A DNA stretch of 64,000 bases from Capsicum annuum (lineage: Eukaryota; Streptophyta; Magnoliopsida; Solanales; Solanaceae), in the NCBI RefSeq assembly GCF_002878395.1, contig NC_061119.1:42983218-43047217 (forward strand). Reading direction: 5' to 3'. Both the position numbers and the translations under genes were made by a program. Under the pieces are notes generated by a model that searched no databases, was not told the origin of the DNA, and saw nothing but the letters and a program-made list of their open reading frames with translations. Position 1 is the stretch's first letter; the number at the start of each line of letters is the position of its first letter. Shown in pieces: positions 37,402 to 50,450 of this stretch.

Positions 37402-39409
37402 CGTAACGACTCAAGAATACCCCCTAGTCATTACAAAGTGCTTATGGTCCCGAGGGACTACAAGCTAACCCATAAGCTAGTACCTACTATGAGCACTAAA
37501 TAATAACATCATAAATACAGAAAAATACTAACATTGGCTTAAGGTTTTATCAACTGGATTTAAAACTAAATTATCAATCTAGAAAAGACAGTTGTCTGAA
37601 TCTGAGAAAAATATTGATAAACTAAATAACTAACTGACTGTGGTGTTTGATAAGCCTATAAGACTGACTAATTGAGAGATGACAGGATAGGTCCCTAACT
37701 AACTCAACTAATACCTGGAATAAAGACATAAAATGATAAGATATATCCTTAGATAATGAGGACTCACCATTTCTACTGTACTGCTAATAATCTGAGAATC
37801 TAGGTATGATCCAGGAACTGAGCATCAGAACCTATGATATGACACATCATAGCATAAAAGAAAAGTATATGATCAGTACTTTGAATATACTAGAATGGTA
37901 AATGAGGTAGGTTAACATGCTAGGTTTCATGAATAGGAGTAATGATCTATCTGAGTATACATGTAAGGATTGGGATACTGAACAGAGAACATGAAATCTA
38001 TAGATACTGAACATGCATGAAAGTCTATAAAATACTAAAAATGCATGAAAATCTGTAGACACTAAAGATGCATAACTAAGCATATGACATGAACTGGATA
38101 AAATCTGTAATCACTTAAATACTGAAATAACTGAAATATGTATGCTTTGGTTAAATAATACTGAGACTGAATAACTGAATTGGAACTATAACTGAGACTG
38201 CATCTGAGACTGTGGGAGGTATTATCTTACCGATATTTCTTAATCTGAGCTAATCGGGGTCCAATATGTAACCCCAGTTGGAAGGGTGTTAATACCATGC
38301 CATGAGTACTAACGCTGGCTGTGTGGATCCACTAAACTAATATAATGTCTAAAGGACTAAGGGTGTCAAGCCTGAATTAACGGGTGACCCCTGCAAGATA
38401 GTCAAGCTTAATCTGACGGGTGACTACTCATATCCTACATTGGATACGTAGTTCTGGAGTATAAGGACTGATACTAAAGACTCTGCCTATCTGACGAAAA
38501 AGTCATGCCTATCTAACGAAAAAGTCATCATCCCTATATTCTCTTAGTGATAAGTCCTACTCCCAACTGAAAGACACTGAGATACTGGACTATTTTGAGT
38601 TTAATAACTGATATCTGACTATTCTGATAATGCTTATAGTATAATCTGAAGACTATTCTATAATATAGTGAGAATAGACTAAATAAACAGCTATGGTTTT
38701 CAGGTGTTCAATACCCCTAGGACTCAAAATAACAATAATGAAAGAACACTAAAGCTTGAAGGTCAAAACATGAAGGCTCTTAATAAATAAATCGCTCTTG
38801 TAGGTATTTTATCAAACACTTGTAGTTCATGGTTTTAAAACATAGGAATGTTGTGAAACTTGTAGAAATAGCATGAATTTATCATAATAGCATTAAATCA
38901 TGGTTTAATTCAGTAAATCATAGTATTAAAATAGAGAAGATTGAACATTAATAATAATTTCATAGTAACATGGTATAAAATCAATTGTACATGGAGATTC
39001 ATGGATGAAATCATAATTTAAAATATAATTCTAGAAAAGATTATAACTTTATAATTTGAAAGGGTTGCTTGGACTCCATAGATAAAAGGGATCCATGAAT
39101 GAACATCTAACATACCTGGGTTAATGAATTTGAAAGGATTGATGAAGAGTTCTTGAGAAATTTCCTTGAATTTGAGAGCTAGGGTTTTTTGTTCTTGAGA
39201 AAGGGGATCTTTAATTTTTTAAGGAGAATTGAATAATGTGACTACTTTAGGTGTTTAGGGGTTAAATTTCTTGTTTTAGGTTAATTAGGGTTGTGGAAAA
39301 GGACTCAAATACCCATAAACGAATTTTAAAAAGGAAGCTAAAAACTGACCGTCCCAAGTTTTAGCCTTGGTGCGACGCGCCAAGCCACTGGAAAATGCGG
39401 GGTGTTATA
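37402..39409 (-). repeat. 5' LTR of element B, with internal deletion
   Basis: It starts CGTAACGACTC (first base mutated) and ends GGTGTTATA. At 2008 bp it is about 470 bp shorter than its partner at 29929. The missing part corresponds to 31908-32386 of the partner, which begins and ends at GGAAAA. The promoter-bearing 5' LTR thus lacks its hairpin-box region. Confidence 0.85.
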
Positions 39410-41591
39410 CATAACCCATTTCAGTCCCTTATAGCATGCCTAAAGAGGTCCTAGACTTAGAAAATTTCAGCTAAGTATTGAAACTTGGTCATATTTTTGG
39501 CCTCGATATTTCAATAGTTTTATTTTTGAACTTTTCGACCTTAGATTGCCGATTTTTAAATTGATTCATGATCAAGGTTATCTATAGGTCATATCAGGTG
39601 AGTTTCAAAATTATCGAAAGTAGTTTGAGTTATATTTGGATGACCAAAACAGCAAGCCAATGCGATCAGGACACGTTGCATTGGCTATCATATCATGACC
39701 CTTGATGCGATGCGTCAGTAATTGTGTCGATACCATCGACGTGATGTGTCACCTATCGCATCACTAGGCATAATTTATGTATTAAGTTACGGGCTTGTGA
39801 GGGTAATTGGGTCATTTTCTTCTTACTTTACTCAGCCATAACGCGAAATTAAGCCTCCCAAATGGCAAAATTCACTCATTATTTTGCAGATTCTCTCAAG
39901 AGTAAAACCCTAGTTCATCAAGTCTAAGATTAAACTCCAAGAATTCACCAACAATTCTCGTGAATTCAACAATCAAGGTATGTTTAGGTCCTCATCCTTG
40001 GGTTCCTTCCACCCTTGAAGTTCAAGAATCTTTTTTCAAGCACTTAGATTATGATTTATAATCTTGAATGGAACTATGTTCATGTATATGATGTTGTGTG
40101 GATTTCAAGTCAATAATAATTTGAGTTTCTTATGAATTAACTAGAATGTATGTTGAATTATGTAACCCCCATGTTTAATCTTTGAATTTTGGTGTTGAAT
40201 GTGGTAGTCATGATATTCATATATTGCTTATTCTCCTGTATATGATTTATGTTATCTAGGGGTTTGACAAAATGTCTATGTGAAGGAATTGTACATGATA
40301 ACTTATGTGTGATGCTTTTTAGGTTGAGTTATGGTTCCATTATATATGAAATTGAATCCAGGGGGTATCCAATACCAAAAATTTAGCTGTTGTCTAGTTT
40401 TCCAGAGTCTACATAATGAATTTAGTTATACCATGAGCGAGATCACTTGGTCAGTTAATGTAGTCTAGTGTCAGTTCAGTCAAGCCTAGTACAGTCTAGT
40501 GATTATTTCAGTGTTGACTTAGTTGGGAGTAGGATTCATCACCAAGTGAACCCAGGGATGGGGGCATTCCTGTCAGCAGAGGGTTTGACTGTAGTAGCAG
40601 TCCCTGAGTTATAGAATTATATAGCCAGCATAGGGTAAATCGTCTTCCTGCTAGACTAGGGTTTACATAACCATATATATATCATGAGTCTTCCTTCCAG
40701 ATTAGGGTTGACCCAGCTACTCTTAGTAACTTTTGGCATGGTGCTAACACCCTTGTAACTAGGGTTACAGGTTGGACCCTAAATCGGTCTATAATCAGGA
40801 TATGTCAGTTAGATGATAACTCCCACAATTATAGTTTCAGTATTCAGTATTTAGTAATCAGTCTCCAGTATTCAGGATTCAGTACAGATCTCAATTCAAT
40901 TATATATGATCATGACGTACTGTTATCAGTTATTCAGTTATCAGAAACTTAGTACTTCGGCTTCAGACTAATTCAGACAGACGCTATATACTTGGTATTA
41001 TATGTTCAGTACTTACAGTATTCCCAGTCTTGTATATACTCTCTTCTAGTTATTTTATGACATTTAGTTGTTATTCTCATGCACATAAACCTATGCATAT
41101 TAGTCTAACCTCACCTAGCATATCAGTACATTCAAAGTACTAATGCATACTCTTTCTTTGCACTATGAGGTCTTATATAGGTTTGGATGATCGAGTTCCT
41201 GACTGTGCCTAGCCAGATTAGTCTATCAACCACAACTATAGTAGTTAGTCCTCATCTATCAAGGACGTTTCACTCATTTAGTTATTTTATTATTTACAGT
41301 ATTTCAATTACGTCCAAACAAACAATTGTGAGTTAGTTGGGGCTTGTACCATTAACTCTCTTATTTTAGATATAGTGACGCTTTCAGACACTTTCAGTTA
41401 GCAGTTATTCTATAGATGTACTCAGTATTAATTTAGTTTTATGAACCTTATTGCATTTTAGTGTTATTTCCGCATATGTTTTCATAACTATTATTTAGTG
41501 CTCATAGCTGGTATCAGTCATGGGTTAGCTTGTGGTCCTTTGGGATCATAGGCACTGTATGGCACATAGGGTGTAGTCTTAGGGTGTTTCA
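39410..41591 (+). repeat. 5' LTR of element C (main part)
   Basis: It matches 46634-48801 in order, with the first 23 bp lying at 29906-29928. It ends GGTGTTTCA before the primer site. GC-rich boxes lie at 39660-39765. Confidence 0.9.
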
Positions 41592-41595
41592 AACT

Positions 41596-41608
41596 TGGTA
41601 TCAGAGCC
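41596..41608 (+). other. Primer-binding site of element C (initiator Met tRNA)
   Basis: TGGTATCAGAGCC lies four bases after the LTR end. Confidence 0.93.
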
Positions 41609-41815
41609 TAAGGTTCTAAAGTGTCCTAGGGAGTCTAAAAGCCGCATTAGGTAGAGTTTTGTGCATGGGTGTGTAGTGTGCCACACTTATGGATAAGAGG
41701 TTATGAGGCAGTTTTAGGAAAAAGTTCCCTTCTTTTAGTGTTCATATCATGGGAATGAGCATGGGCTCAAATTAAAATCTTTGTCTAATCAAATTTTTCC
41801 TTCCATTTACAGAAC

Positions 41816-42960
41816 ATGCCTCCAAGAAAGACTGACGAAGGAGAACAGGGAACTAGCCAGCACCTCCGCCCATTTAGGAAAATCCCCTGAATAAGCATGT
41901 TTTACACACAGAATTTAGAGCAGCTTTTACCACTCTAGCCCATTCTGTGGAAACTCAAAATGTTCGACTAGCTACTATCCAGGCCAACCAAGTATCCAAT
42001 ACTATTAGAATTAGAATTCGGGACTTCACCCGAATGAACCCTCCTTCAATTTCATGGTCTAAGTCCGAAGAAGATCCACAGGAGTTCTTTGACATGGTGC
42101 AGAAGGTAACAGACATTGTGAGGGTAACCACAAGTGAGAGTGCTGAGTTAGCTACCTATCAGTTATTGGATGTGTCTCATATATGGTTTGAGTAGTGAAA
42201 GGTAGATAGGGGTGCAGATACAAGGCCTATAGAATAGGAGGAGTTTGCTACCGCCTTTTTAGATAGGTTTTTTTTGTTGGATTTGACTGTGGCCAAGGTG
42301 TTAGAGTTCATCAATCTAAAGTTGGGAAACATAAGTGTGAAAGAGTATTCCCTTAAATTTACTCAGTTGGACGGTATGCTCCTTATATAGTAGCTGATAG
42401 CAGGTTTAAGATAAGCAAGTTCCTGTCTGGTGTGTCTGATAGTATGGTCAAGGGGTGTAAGACCCTAATGTTGATTAAAGAGATGGACTTGGCTAGGTTA
42501 ATGGTCCATGCTTAATAGATTAAAGAACAGAAAACTAAGAAGAAAGAGAGAGAAAACAAGAGGGCTAGAACAGGTAGCTTTAGTTTTGCTTAGCCAAAGT
42601 TAGAAGGTCATAATCGTCCTTAGTTCTACCTAAAATCTTCAGTCCTATCTCTGTCTTTTGCTAGGGTGCCGATGTCTAAATTTAGGAATGATAATAAGGA
42701 TTAGGCGCCAGGCTCTAAATCTCAAAGGAGTATGAACAGTTCTCAAAAAAATCCTCTTTTCCAAAAATATAGCAAAAATTATCAGGGTGTCTGCAACGCT
42801 GGTAGTGATGTGTGTTTTGGGTATGATAAGCCAGGCTATAGTATCAGAGAATGTCGTCAAGCGAGTTTGTAGAGTCATCATAACCGTCCCCCAATTCAGT
42901 CTTGTTGCCCGTCTCAGCAGGGAGTTGCTTCCAGTGCCACCAGTGGGCAGCACCTAAATA
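41816..42960 (+). pseudogene. gag: Element C gag
   Basis: The likely start is ATG 41816 (MPPRKTDEGEQ), with a stop after about 24 codons. The capsid-like region continues in another stretch (41947-42195: MNPPSISWSKSEEDPQEFFD, SAELATYQLLDVSHIWFE). Further broken pieces follow to a zinc knuckle at about 42812-42860. There the usual second Cys and the His are both Tyr (CFGYDKPGYSIREC), so metal binding is lost. Confidence 0.82.
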
Positions 42961-43019
42961 GGCTCTATGCACTTCAGTCCTAATAGGATCAGGAGAGTTC
43001 TTCTAATGTAGTTACTGGT

Positions 43020-43350
43020 ACATTGCAAGTCTTTCACTTACATATTTATGCGTTGTTAGATCCTGGAGCTTCTCTGTATTTTGTAACTCCTTACATAATC
43101 ATCAACTTCGGAGTTAGTCTCGAAATCCTAACAGAGCCTTTCTCAGTCTCTATCCTAGTGGGTAAGTCTATCATAGCTCAGCGGGTATACAGAACCGTCT
43201 GGTTATGGTGTCTTAGAAAGTTACTTCAGTAGACCTTGTAGAGCTAGAGATGATGAATATTGACATCATTCTTGGCATGGATTGACTCCATTCATGTTAT
43301 GCTTCAATTGATTGTAGAAATAGAGTTGTCTATTTTTAGTTCCCAAATGA
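43020..43350 (+). pseudogene. pol: Element C aspartic protease
   Basis: The frame 43023-43232 holds the active-site loop LLDPGASLYFVTPYI and VSILVGKSIIAQRVYRTV. After a frame break it continues with the MDIDIILGMDW-like segment (about 43255-43290) and a stop in place of the Trp. Confidence 0.8.
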
Positions 43351-43479
43351 ACCTGTCCAAGAATGAAGGGGTAGTACCACGATACTTAAGGGTCGACTTA
43401 TTTCATATTGTAAAGCAAGAAAAATGATATCTAAGGGGTGTGCCTATCATTCGGTGCGAGTCAAATACTCTAGTTTTGA

Positions 43480-44904
43480 GACTCCTAATCCTTGAGTCAT
43501 TTTAATTCTCAAGTGAATTTCCAGATGTATTTCTCGAAGATCTCCCCGGAGTTCCTCCCGAAAAGGAAATTGACTTCAGAATAGACCTTCTACTTGATAC
43601 TCAACCCATCTCTATTTTTCCATATAAAATGGCTCCAACTGAACTTAAAAAGTTAAAACAATAGTTAAAAGACCTCTTAGACAAAGGATTTATCAGGCCC
43701 AGCATATCTCCTTGGGGTGTACCAGTTCTATTCATGCGAAAGAAAGATAGTTCTCTTAGAATATGTATAGACTACCATCAATTGAACAAAGTCACCATCA
43801 AGAATAAATACCCACTTTCTAGAATCGATGACTTGTTTGAACAACTTTAATGTGTCAATTACTTTTCTAAGATAGACCTCAGATCCGGCTATCATCAGCT
43901 CAGAGTAAGGGAATGTGACATTCTAAAAATAGCTTTCAGAACCTGGTATGGTCACTTCAATTTTCTATTCATGTCCTTTGGTCTCACCAATGCCCCAGCA
44001 GCCTTTATGGACATGTGAACCGAGAGTTCAAGCAGTACTTGGACATGTCCGTCATAGTTTTCATTGATGACATTCTTGTTTACACCTGCAATGAAAATAA
44101 TCATGCAGACTATCTTAGAATAGTATTACAAACTCTCAGAGCCCAATAGTTGTTCACTAAATTTAGTAAGTGTGAATTTTGGATAAGATCAGTAGCTTTC
44201 TTTGGCCATCTTATTTCTGGTGACAATATTAGAGTTGATCCTTAAAAGGACAAAGTAGTGAGAAACTGGCCCATACCCATCTCTCCATTATATATCAAGA
44301 GTTTTTTGGGTTTGGCTAGATATTATCGGTGGTTTTTTAAAGGGTTTTCATCTTTTGCGTCCCCTATGTCCAGATTACTCAAAAGAAAGTTAAGTTTCAG
44401 TGGTCAGATTCTTGTGAGAAGAGTTTTTAGGAGTTGAAGACTCAACTCACTACAGCCCCCGTTTTAACTTTACCCAATGGTTTAAACGAATTTATTGTAT
44501 ATTATGATGCTTCCAGAGTTGGCTTGGTGTGTGTTTTGATGCAGAAGGGTAAGGTTGTGGCCTATGCCTCTAGACAGCTTAAACTCCATGAAAAGAATTA
44601 TCCCGCCTATGATCTTGAGTTAGCAGTTGTTGTATTTGCCTTAAAGATTTGGATACACTATTTGTATATGGTGCATGTTGATGTATTCACAGACCACAAA
44701 AGCCTACAGTATGTGTTTTTACAGAAAGACCTAAACTTATATCAGAGAAGGTGGTTAAAGTTGATGAAAGATTATGACATAAGTGTTCTATATCATCTGG
44801 GAAAGGCCAATGTAGTGGCAGATACCCTTAGTAGGTTTTCCATGGGTAGTGTTTATCATAATGAGGATGGTAAGAAGAAGTTAGTTCAGGAAGTCCATCA
44901 TTGA
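43480..44904 (+). pseudogene. pol: Element C reverse transcriptase and RNase H
   Basis: The reverse transcriptase starts around [19 protein letters not shown] sequence (about 43530-43570) and reads [46 protein letters not shown] (motif A Asp present) and [15 protein letters not shown] frameshift follows near 44015, then the FIDD palm motif in another frame. RNase H is the best-preserved stretch (44434-44904): [69 protein letters not shown]. It is non-functional as a whole. Confidence 0.88.
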
Positions 44905-45039
44905 TTCGGTTGAGGGAAGTGTTTGGGTTCAGAATAGTTTGGAGTTTTCTTTAGTTTCCGAGGTGAAAGAAAAGTAGGAAAGAGATCCCAGTTTAGTTAA
45001 GCTGAAAGACTCATTCAGAGACCAGAAAGTAAAGGCTTT

Positions 45040-46412
45040 TTCCTAAGGAGAAGATGGTGTGTTGCATTGCCAGGGCAGCTTATGATTGCCATGTGTAGAT
45101 GACGTGAGAGGTGAATTCTTGAAGAAGCTCATGGTGCGCACTACTCTATTCATCCAATGGCCACAAAGATGTACCGTCATCTGTGGGAAATCTATTATTA
45201 AAGTGGGATGAAGAGGTATATTGTAGAGTTTGTAGCTAAGTGCTCCACATGTCAGCAGGTTAAGATTGAACATCAGAAGCCTAGTGGGTCTATGCAGAAG
45301 GTCAGTATTCCCACTTGAAAGAGGAAGGAAGTGAACATGGATTTCATGATTGGTTTTCCTCGTACTCATCAACAACATGATTCGATTTGGGTCATTATGG
45401 ATAGGATGACCAAATCAGCCTATTTCTTGCCAGGTCATACTTCTTATTCAACTGAGGACTATGCCAGGATCTATATCAGAGAGTTGGTTAGGCTACACGG
45501 TGTCCTGTTGTCCATTATTTTAGATAGAGGTATATAGTTCACCTCTTACTTTAGGAAAGCTTTCCAGAAGGGCCTTGGTACCCAAGTCCATCCCAATACA
45601 GCCTTCCACCCTCAGACAGATGGTCAAGCGAAAAGGACCATTTAGACTTTAGAAGATATGTTGAGAGCATGTATCATTAACTTTAAGGGCAGTTTGGATG
45701 ACCACGTACCTTTGATTGAGTTCGCATATAATAAAAGTTATCATTCCAGTATTCAGATGGCTCTATTTGAGGCTTTTTATAGGAGAAGATGTAGATCTCC
45801 CATTGGTTGTTTAAAGTAAGTGAGACCGCGGTAGTGGGGCCTGACTTGGTTTTTGATGCTTTAAAGAAATTACAGTTGATCAAGGAGAGACTTAAGGCAG
45901 CCTAGAGCCGATAGAAATCTTATGCAGATGTAAGAAGGAAAGATCTTGAATTTGAGATTGACGACTTCGAGTATTTGAAAATATCTCTCATGAAGGGGGC
46001 AAAGAGGTTTGGTAAGAAGGAGAATCTTAGTCCCCGATATATTGGTTCTTATAGGATTTTGAGTTATTTCAGAAAGGTAGCTTATGAACTTGAGTTGCCT
46101 GCAAGCTTAGCATCAGTACACCCAGTGTTTCATGCCTCCTGGGTAAAGAAGTGCATAGGTAACCCAGCAGTTGTACTCCCCATAGAGAGTGTATATGTTC
46201 AGAATAGTCTCTCTTACGAAGAAGACCCAGTCGAAATCCTTGATTTTCAGACCTGCAGATGAAGGAACAAAGAAGTTCCCTTGGTCAAAGTTCTTTGGCA
46301 AAATCAGTCTGTTAAGGGAGCCACTTGGGAAGTAGAACCAGACATGCAAACCAAGTACCCTTATCTCCTCTCCGCAAACTCAAACTCAGACAAAGGTAAT
46401 AGTCTTCCTTAG
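45040..46412 (+). pseudogene. pol: Element C integrase and chromodomain
   Basis: The zinc-binding domain region lies at about 45110-45310. The core begins MDFMIGFPRTHQQHDSIWVI, followed by MDRMTKSAYFLPGHTSYST (45331-45537), with the second Asp at ILDRGI and then a stop. Further pieces show HPQTDGQ (about 45611) and [17 protein letters not shown] (about 45733). The C-terminal stretch 45975-46262 contains FGKKENLSPRYIGSYRILSY and the chromodomain start SYEEDPVEILDFQTCR. That frame meets a stop, and the rest of the chromodomain follows to a stop at 46410-46412. Confidence 0.87.
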
Positions 46413-46597
46413 ATTTACTCTGTTCCATGCTTAGTTTCAGTTGCATATCATTATCATATCATTCATGAATTCATGGATCAATTCAATCAAGTGTCATGCC
46501 TCACGATTCAATAATGTGTTAGCTATGCACGTCAGTATAGTCTCAGTACCCCAGTGCCTCTCAGTTTAATCAGTCTTATTCGATGATAAGTCTTCCC

Positions 46598-46608
46598 AAG
46601 GGGGAGAT
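46598..46608 (+). other. Polypurine tract of element C
   Basis: AAGGGGGAGAT lies just before the 3' LTR start at 46611. Confidence 0.85.
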
Positions 46609-46610
46609 AT

Positions 46611-48801
46611 TGTAAGATCCCGTAAAGTCTTATCCCATTTTAGTCCTTTATAGCATGCCAAAAAAGGTCCCAAACTTAGAAAAATTCAGCTAAGTGTTGA
46701 CACTTAGTCTTATTTTTGGCCTCGATATTTTAATGGTTTTATTTTCGATATTTCCGATCTTAGATTGTCAATTTTTAAATTGATTCATGATTAGGGTTAT
46801 CTATAGGTCATCTCGGGTGAGTTTCAAAATTTTTAAATATCATTTGAGTCACGCTTGAATAAACAACAGGAAGCCAACGCGATCAGGATGCATCGCGTTG
46901 GCTATCACGTCATGACCATCGACATGATGCGTTGGTAATTGCATCGATACCATCGATGTGGCACAACACTTATTGTGTCACTAGGCATAATTTATGTATT
47001 AAGTTATGGATTTTGGGGGGTAATTGGGTCATTTTCCAACATTAAATTAAGCCTCCTAAAGGGCAAAATTCACTTATTATTTCACAAATTCTCTCAAGAG
47101 AAAAACCATAGCTCATCAAGTCTAAGATCAAATCCCAAGAATTCACCAACAATTCTCGTGAATTCAACAATCAAGGTATGTTTAGGTGTTCTTCCTTGGG
47201 TTCCCTCCACCCTTGGAGTTCAAGAATCATATTTCAAGCACTTAGATTATGATTTACATTCTTGAATAGAACTATGTTCATGTATGTGATGTTGTGTAGA
47301 TTTCAATTAAAGAATAATTTGAGTTTCTTATGAATTAACTAGAATGTATATTTAATTATGTAACCCCCATGTTTAATCTTTGAATTTTGGTGTTAAATGT
47401 GGCAGTCATGATATTCAATTATGACTCATTCTCATGTACAAGATTTATGTATCCTAGGTGTTTGACAAAATGTCTATGTGAAGGAATTGTTCATGATAAC
47501 TTATGTGTGATGCTTTTAAGGTTGAGATATGGTTCCATTATATATGCAATCAAGTCCTACGGTATCAAATACCCAAAATTTAGTTGTTTTCTAGTTTTTC
47601 AGAGTCTACAGAATGAATTTAGTTATACCATGAGAGAGATCACTCAGTCAGTTAATGTAGTCAAGTGTCAATTCAGTCAAGCCTAGTACAATCTAGTGAT
47701 CAGTTCAGTGTTGACTCAGTTGGGAGTAGGATTCAGCACCAAGCGAACCTACGGATGGGGGCATTCCTATCAGCAGAGGGTTTGACACTTAGTAGCAGAC
47801 CATAAGTTACAGAACTACATTATCAGCATAGGGTAAATCATTTTCCTGCCAGACTAGGGTTGCCGTAACCATATATGTATCTCATGAGTCTTCCTGCCAG
47901 TTTAGGGCTGACCCAACTACTATTAGTAACTCGTGGCACGGTGCTAACACCCTTCCAACTGGGGTTATAGGTTGAACCCCAAATCATTCTATATATGGGG
48001 TATGTCAGTTAGATGATAACTCCCATAGTTACTGTTTCAGTAGTTAGTATTCAGTAATCAGTATCCAGTATTCAGTATTCAGTACAGAACTCAGTTCAAT
48101 TTTACATAATCATGACTTACAGTTATTAGTTATTCAGTTATCAGAAACTCAGTACTTCAGCTTCAAACTAATTCAGACAGACTTTATATACTTGGTATTA
48201 TATGTTCAGTACTTACAGTATTCCTAGTTGTGCATATACTCTCATCTAGTTATTTCATGATATTTAGTTGTTATTCTCATGTTCATGAAACCATGCATAT
48301 CAGCCTAACCTCACCTAGCATACCATTACATTCAAAGTGCTGACATATACTCTTTCTTTACGCTATGATATCTCATATCATTGGTTCGGATGCTTGGGTT
48401 CCTGACCATACCCATCCAGATCAGTTTATCAGTTGTAGCTACAGTAGTGAATCATTATCCATCGAAGATATATCACTCATTTTAATGTTTTGTTATTTAT
48501 AGTATTTCAATTCTTCAGTTACATCCAGACAACAGTTGTGAGTTAGTTGGGTCTTGTCTCATCAACTCTTTTATTTCAGATATTTAGAGGCTTTCAGATA
48601 CTTTTAGTTAGCAGTTATTCTATAGATGTACTCAGCATTGATTCAATTTTATGAACCTTATGGCATTTTCAGTGTTATTTCCGCATATGTTTTCATGACT
48701 ATTATTTAGTGCTCATAGCAGGTACCATTAATAGGTTAGCTTGTGGTCCTTCGAGATCGTAGGCACCGTGTGGCACCCAGATGTAGTCTCGGGGCGTTAC
48801 A
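46611..48801 (+). repeat. 3' LTR of element C
   Basis: It starts TGTAAGATCCCG and ends GGGGCGTTACA, 2191 bp. It includes a clean hairpin, CAACGCGAT followed at 7 bp by ATCGCGTTG (46879-46904). The reading frames 46939-47265 and 47387-47686 have no recognisable domain. Confidence 0.92.
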
Positions 48802-50450
48802 CCCTAACTACTCTTCTTATGGCTCTTGCTCCAGCCAATTTCTTCTTTATTAAATCCACTGTTGGGTTGGCTATTATATCAACAAGACCTAGATTAACAA
48901 ATTTAGGCATCCCCAATTCTTGCTTAAAGGTACAAGCCATAGATACACAACCTATATATAAAAGTAGATATGTTTAAATCAAATAATAATTTACAAACCG
49001 TTGGGTAATATGTTAACATAAACAACTTATGCAACAGATGAGTTTTCTATTGCAATATAATTCTTTGAGTCTAATTATTCTAGTTGAAAGAAGACTTATT
49101 GCATCATCTGGAGAATTAAAGAGATCAGGCTCATTTATTTTTGGGTTGCTCTTTGCAGCCGACCACCTAAGGATCCTTGGATGAGTCATCTCATTCGGGT
49201 AATACTTGATCGGCATTCGGAGGTGAGGAATGAATTCAAATTCCCAAGCCTAAAAATATAAACATGAACCAACAAAAAAAGGTCAGAATAATTATTCAAT
49301 ATAAATAAATAAAATAGTAAACAAATATTGATTAAATTTACCATGAAATCCCATAAAAGGTTGCATAAGATAATCATCTTGGGGGATAGATTTTTCCATA
49401 AATATTTGACAATCAGCTCATAGCTTTCATATCCCAGAAATATCTGTTGAATCTATCAAAATCATGAGCAACCAACAACTACTCAAAATCTAAAACCTTG
49501 TTGATGTCTCTTGCCCATATAATGGAATGAACTAACCAAACTAAGCAGAATTGCTCCCTGTACTTCTTTGAAATATTTTTATCCTGAGATCAACTAACAA
49601 TAGGGCAGCAGCAGCCACTTCCAGTTATGTCCAATAATCCTTTTTTTCTTTGGTTTTGGTGGGTGGTCGCTTGACATTGTCTTGCCTTTCTTTGATGGAA
49701 ATGGCTTAGGTGTACTGCTTGCCTTTAACTTTTTTATGGGTTTTACCTTGGGAAGAGATTGAAATGGATGATCACATCTCAAGCCATTCACTATGGCAAA
49801 CTCTTTAATGCCAAAACAAACCAGCATGCCCTAGTAGTTAATCCATATTTCATCCATCTTCCTCTTCTCCATCTTCAAATCTTTATCATCACCCATATAC
49901 TTGATTCTGCGCTTAAAAAGACCATATGCCATGGAAAGTTGGGAGCATGTAGCTTTGTCCTCTAGTAGGTAAAGAAAGTATCCAAAGCAACTAGAACTAA
50001 AATGATCCTTAAGTTTTTCCTCCCTCGTAATCTTCCTAAAATCATCATAACATTTCCCCATAAGAGATTTAACTAAAAAATCACTAGTTAAATCTGCAGG
50101 ATTATCTATTGGCATCTCAACTTGAAACTTGTCAATATTAGTAGTTTTGACAGGATCATGTTGGGATTTTGATCTAGCTTCAAGTCCCATGATAATGCAT
50201 TATCATCATTTTCTTCCTCATTTTCTTTTTCCCTTTCTTTCTCACTTGCTACTTCTTTATCTTCATCTTCTTCCTCCTCTCTTTTATTTTCCTTACTTTC
50301 TACTTCCTCACATTTGTTTTCATATCTTTTCTCACTTTTTCCTGAAAGATATTGTTCAGGCAGCTCCTCTGAATTCATTTGTTCTTAAACTTTTTTGGTT
50401 TGTTGGTCAGAAGTTAATCCACTTTCACTTTCTTTTCTTTTGGAAGACAT
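48802..50450 (-). pseudogene. DUF1985/Ulp1-type gene copy B (KI-MULE), upstream part
   Basis: These MULE-carried genes join a DUF1985 domain to a C48 (Ulp1-like, SUMO-type) cysteine protease. The likely start is the Met at 50448-50450 (MSSKRKESESG), stopped after 21 codons. A Glu/Lys-rich stretch follows (50106-50378). Next is DUF1985: FLVKSLMGKCYDDFRKITRE, SSCFGYFLYLLEDKATCSQL and KRKMDEIWINYYGMLVCFG (49594-50190), then HPRILRWSAAKSNPKINE (49013-49216) and QELGMPKFVNLGLVDIIANP up to 48802. There the LTR of element C cuts it. The next part of the gene is at 29640-29905; the protease domain is not found. Confidence 0.82.

Larger units (their letters stand above)
29929..39409 (-). mobile_element. 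Element B: Ty3/gypsy chromovirus (Tekay/Del-like) nested in C's 5' LTR
   Basis: A complete minus-strand element. On the plus strand the order is 3' LTR (29929-32406), polypurine complement, integrase, RNase H, reverse transcriptase, protease, gag, primer-site complement, 5' LTR (37402-39409). Flanking 5-mers are CTTAA (29924-29928) and CATAA (39410-39414). The sequences outside these are the two parts of C's 5' LTR, shown by comparison with C's 3' LTR (46611 onward). B is therefore younger than C. Confidence 0.88.
29906..48801 (+). mobile_element. Element C: Ty3/gypsy chromovirus (Tekay/Del-like), containing nested element B
   Basis: The 5' LTR begins at 29906 (TGTAAGACCTC), is interrupted after 23 bp by element B, resumes at 39410 and ends at 41591. 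Then come an initiator-Met primer site, gag, protease, reverse transcriptase, RNase H, integrase with chromodomain, a polypurine tract and the 3' LTR (46611-48801). Target duplications are CCCAA (29901-29905) and CCCTA (48802-48806), one mismatch. The target was the minus-strand Ulp1-type gene. Many stops and frameshifts make it non-autonomous. Confidence 0.85.

Noticed and set aside
39407..39415. B and C as independent elements abutting head to head
   Set aside because: The first 23 bp of C's LTR were found on the far side of B (29906-29928), which shows nesting.
48741..48977. Plus-strand frame crossing the 3' LTR end of C
   Set aside because: It spans an insertion junction. The minus strand carries the recognisable DUF1985-linked segment up to 48802.
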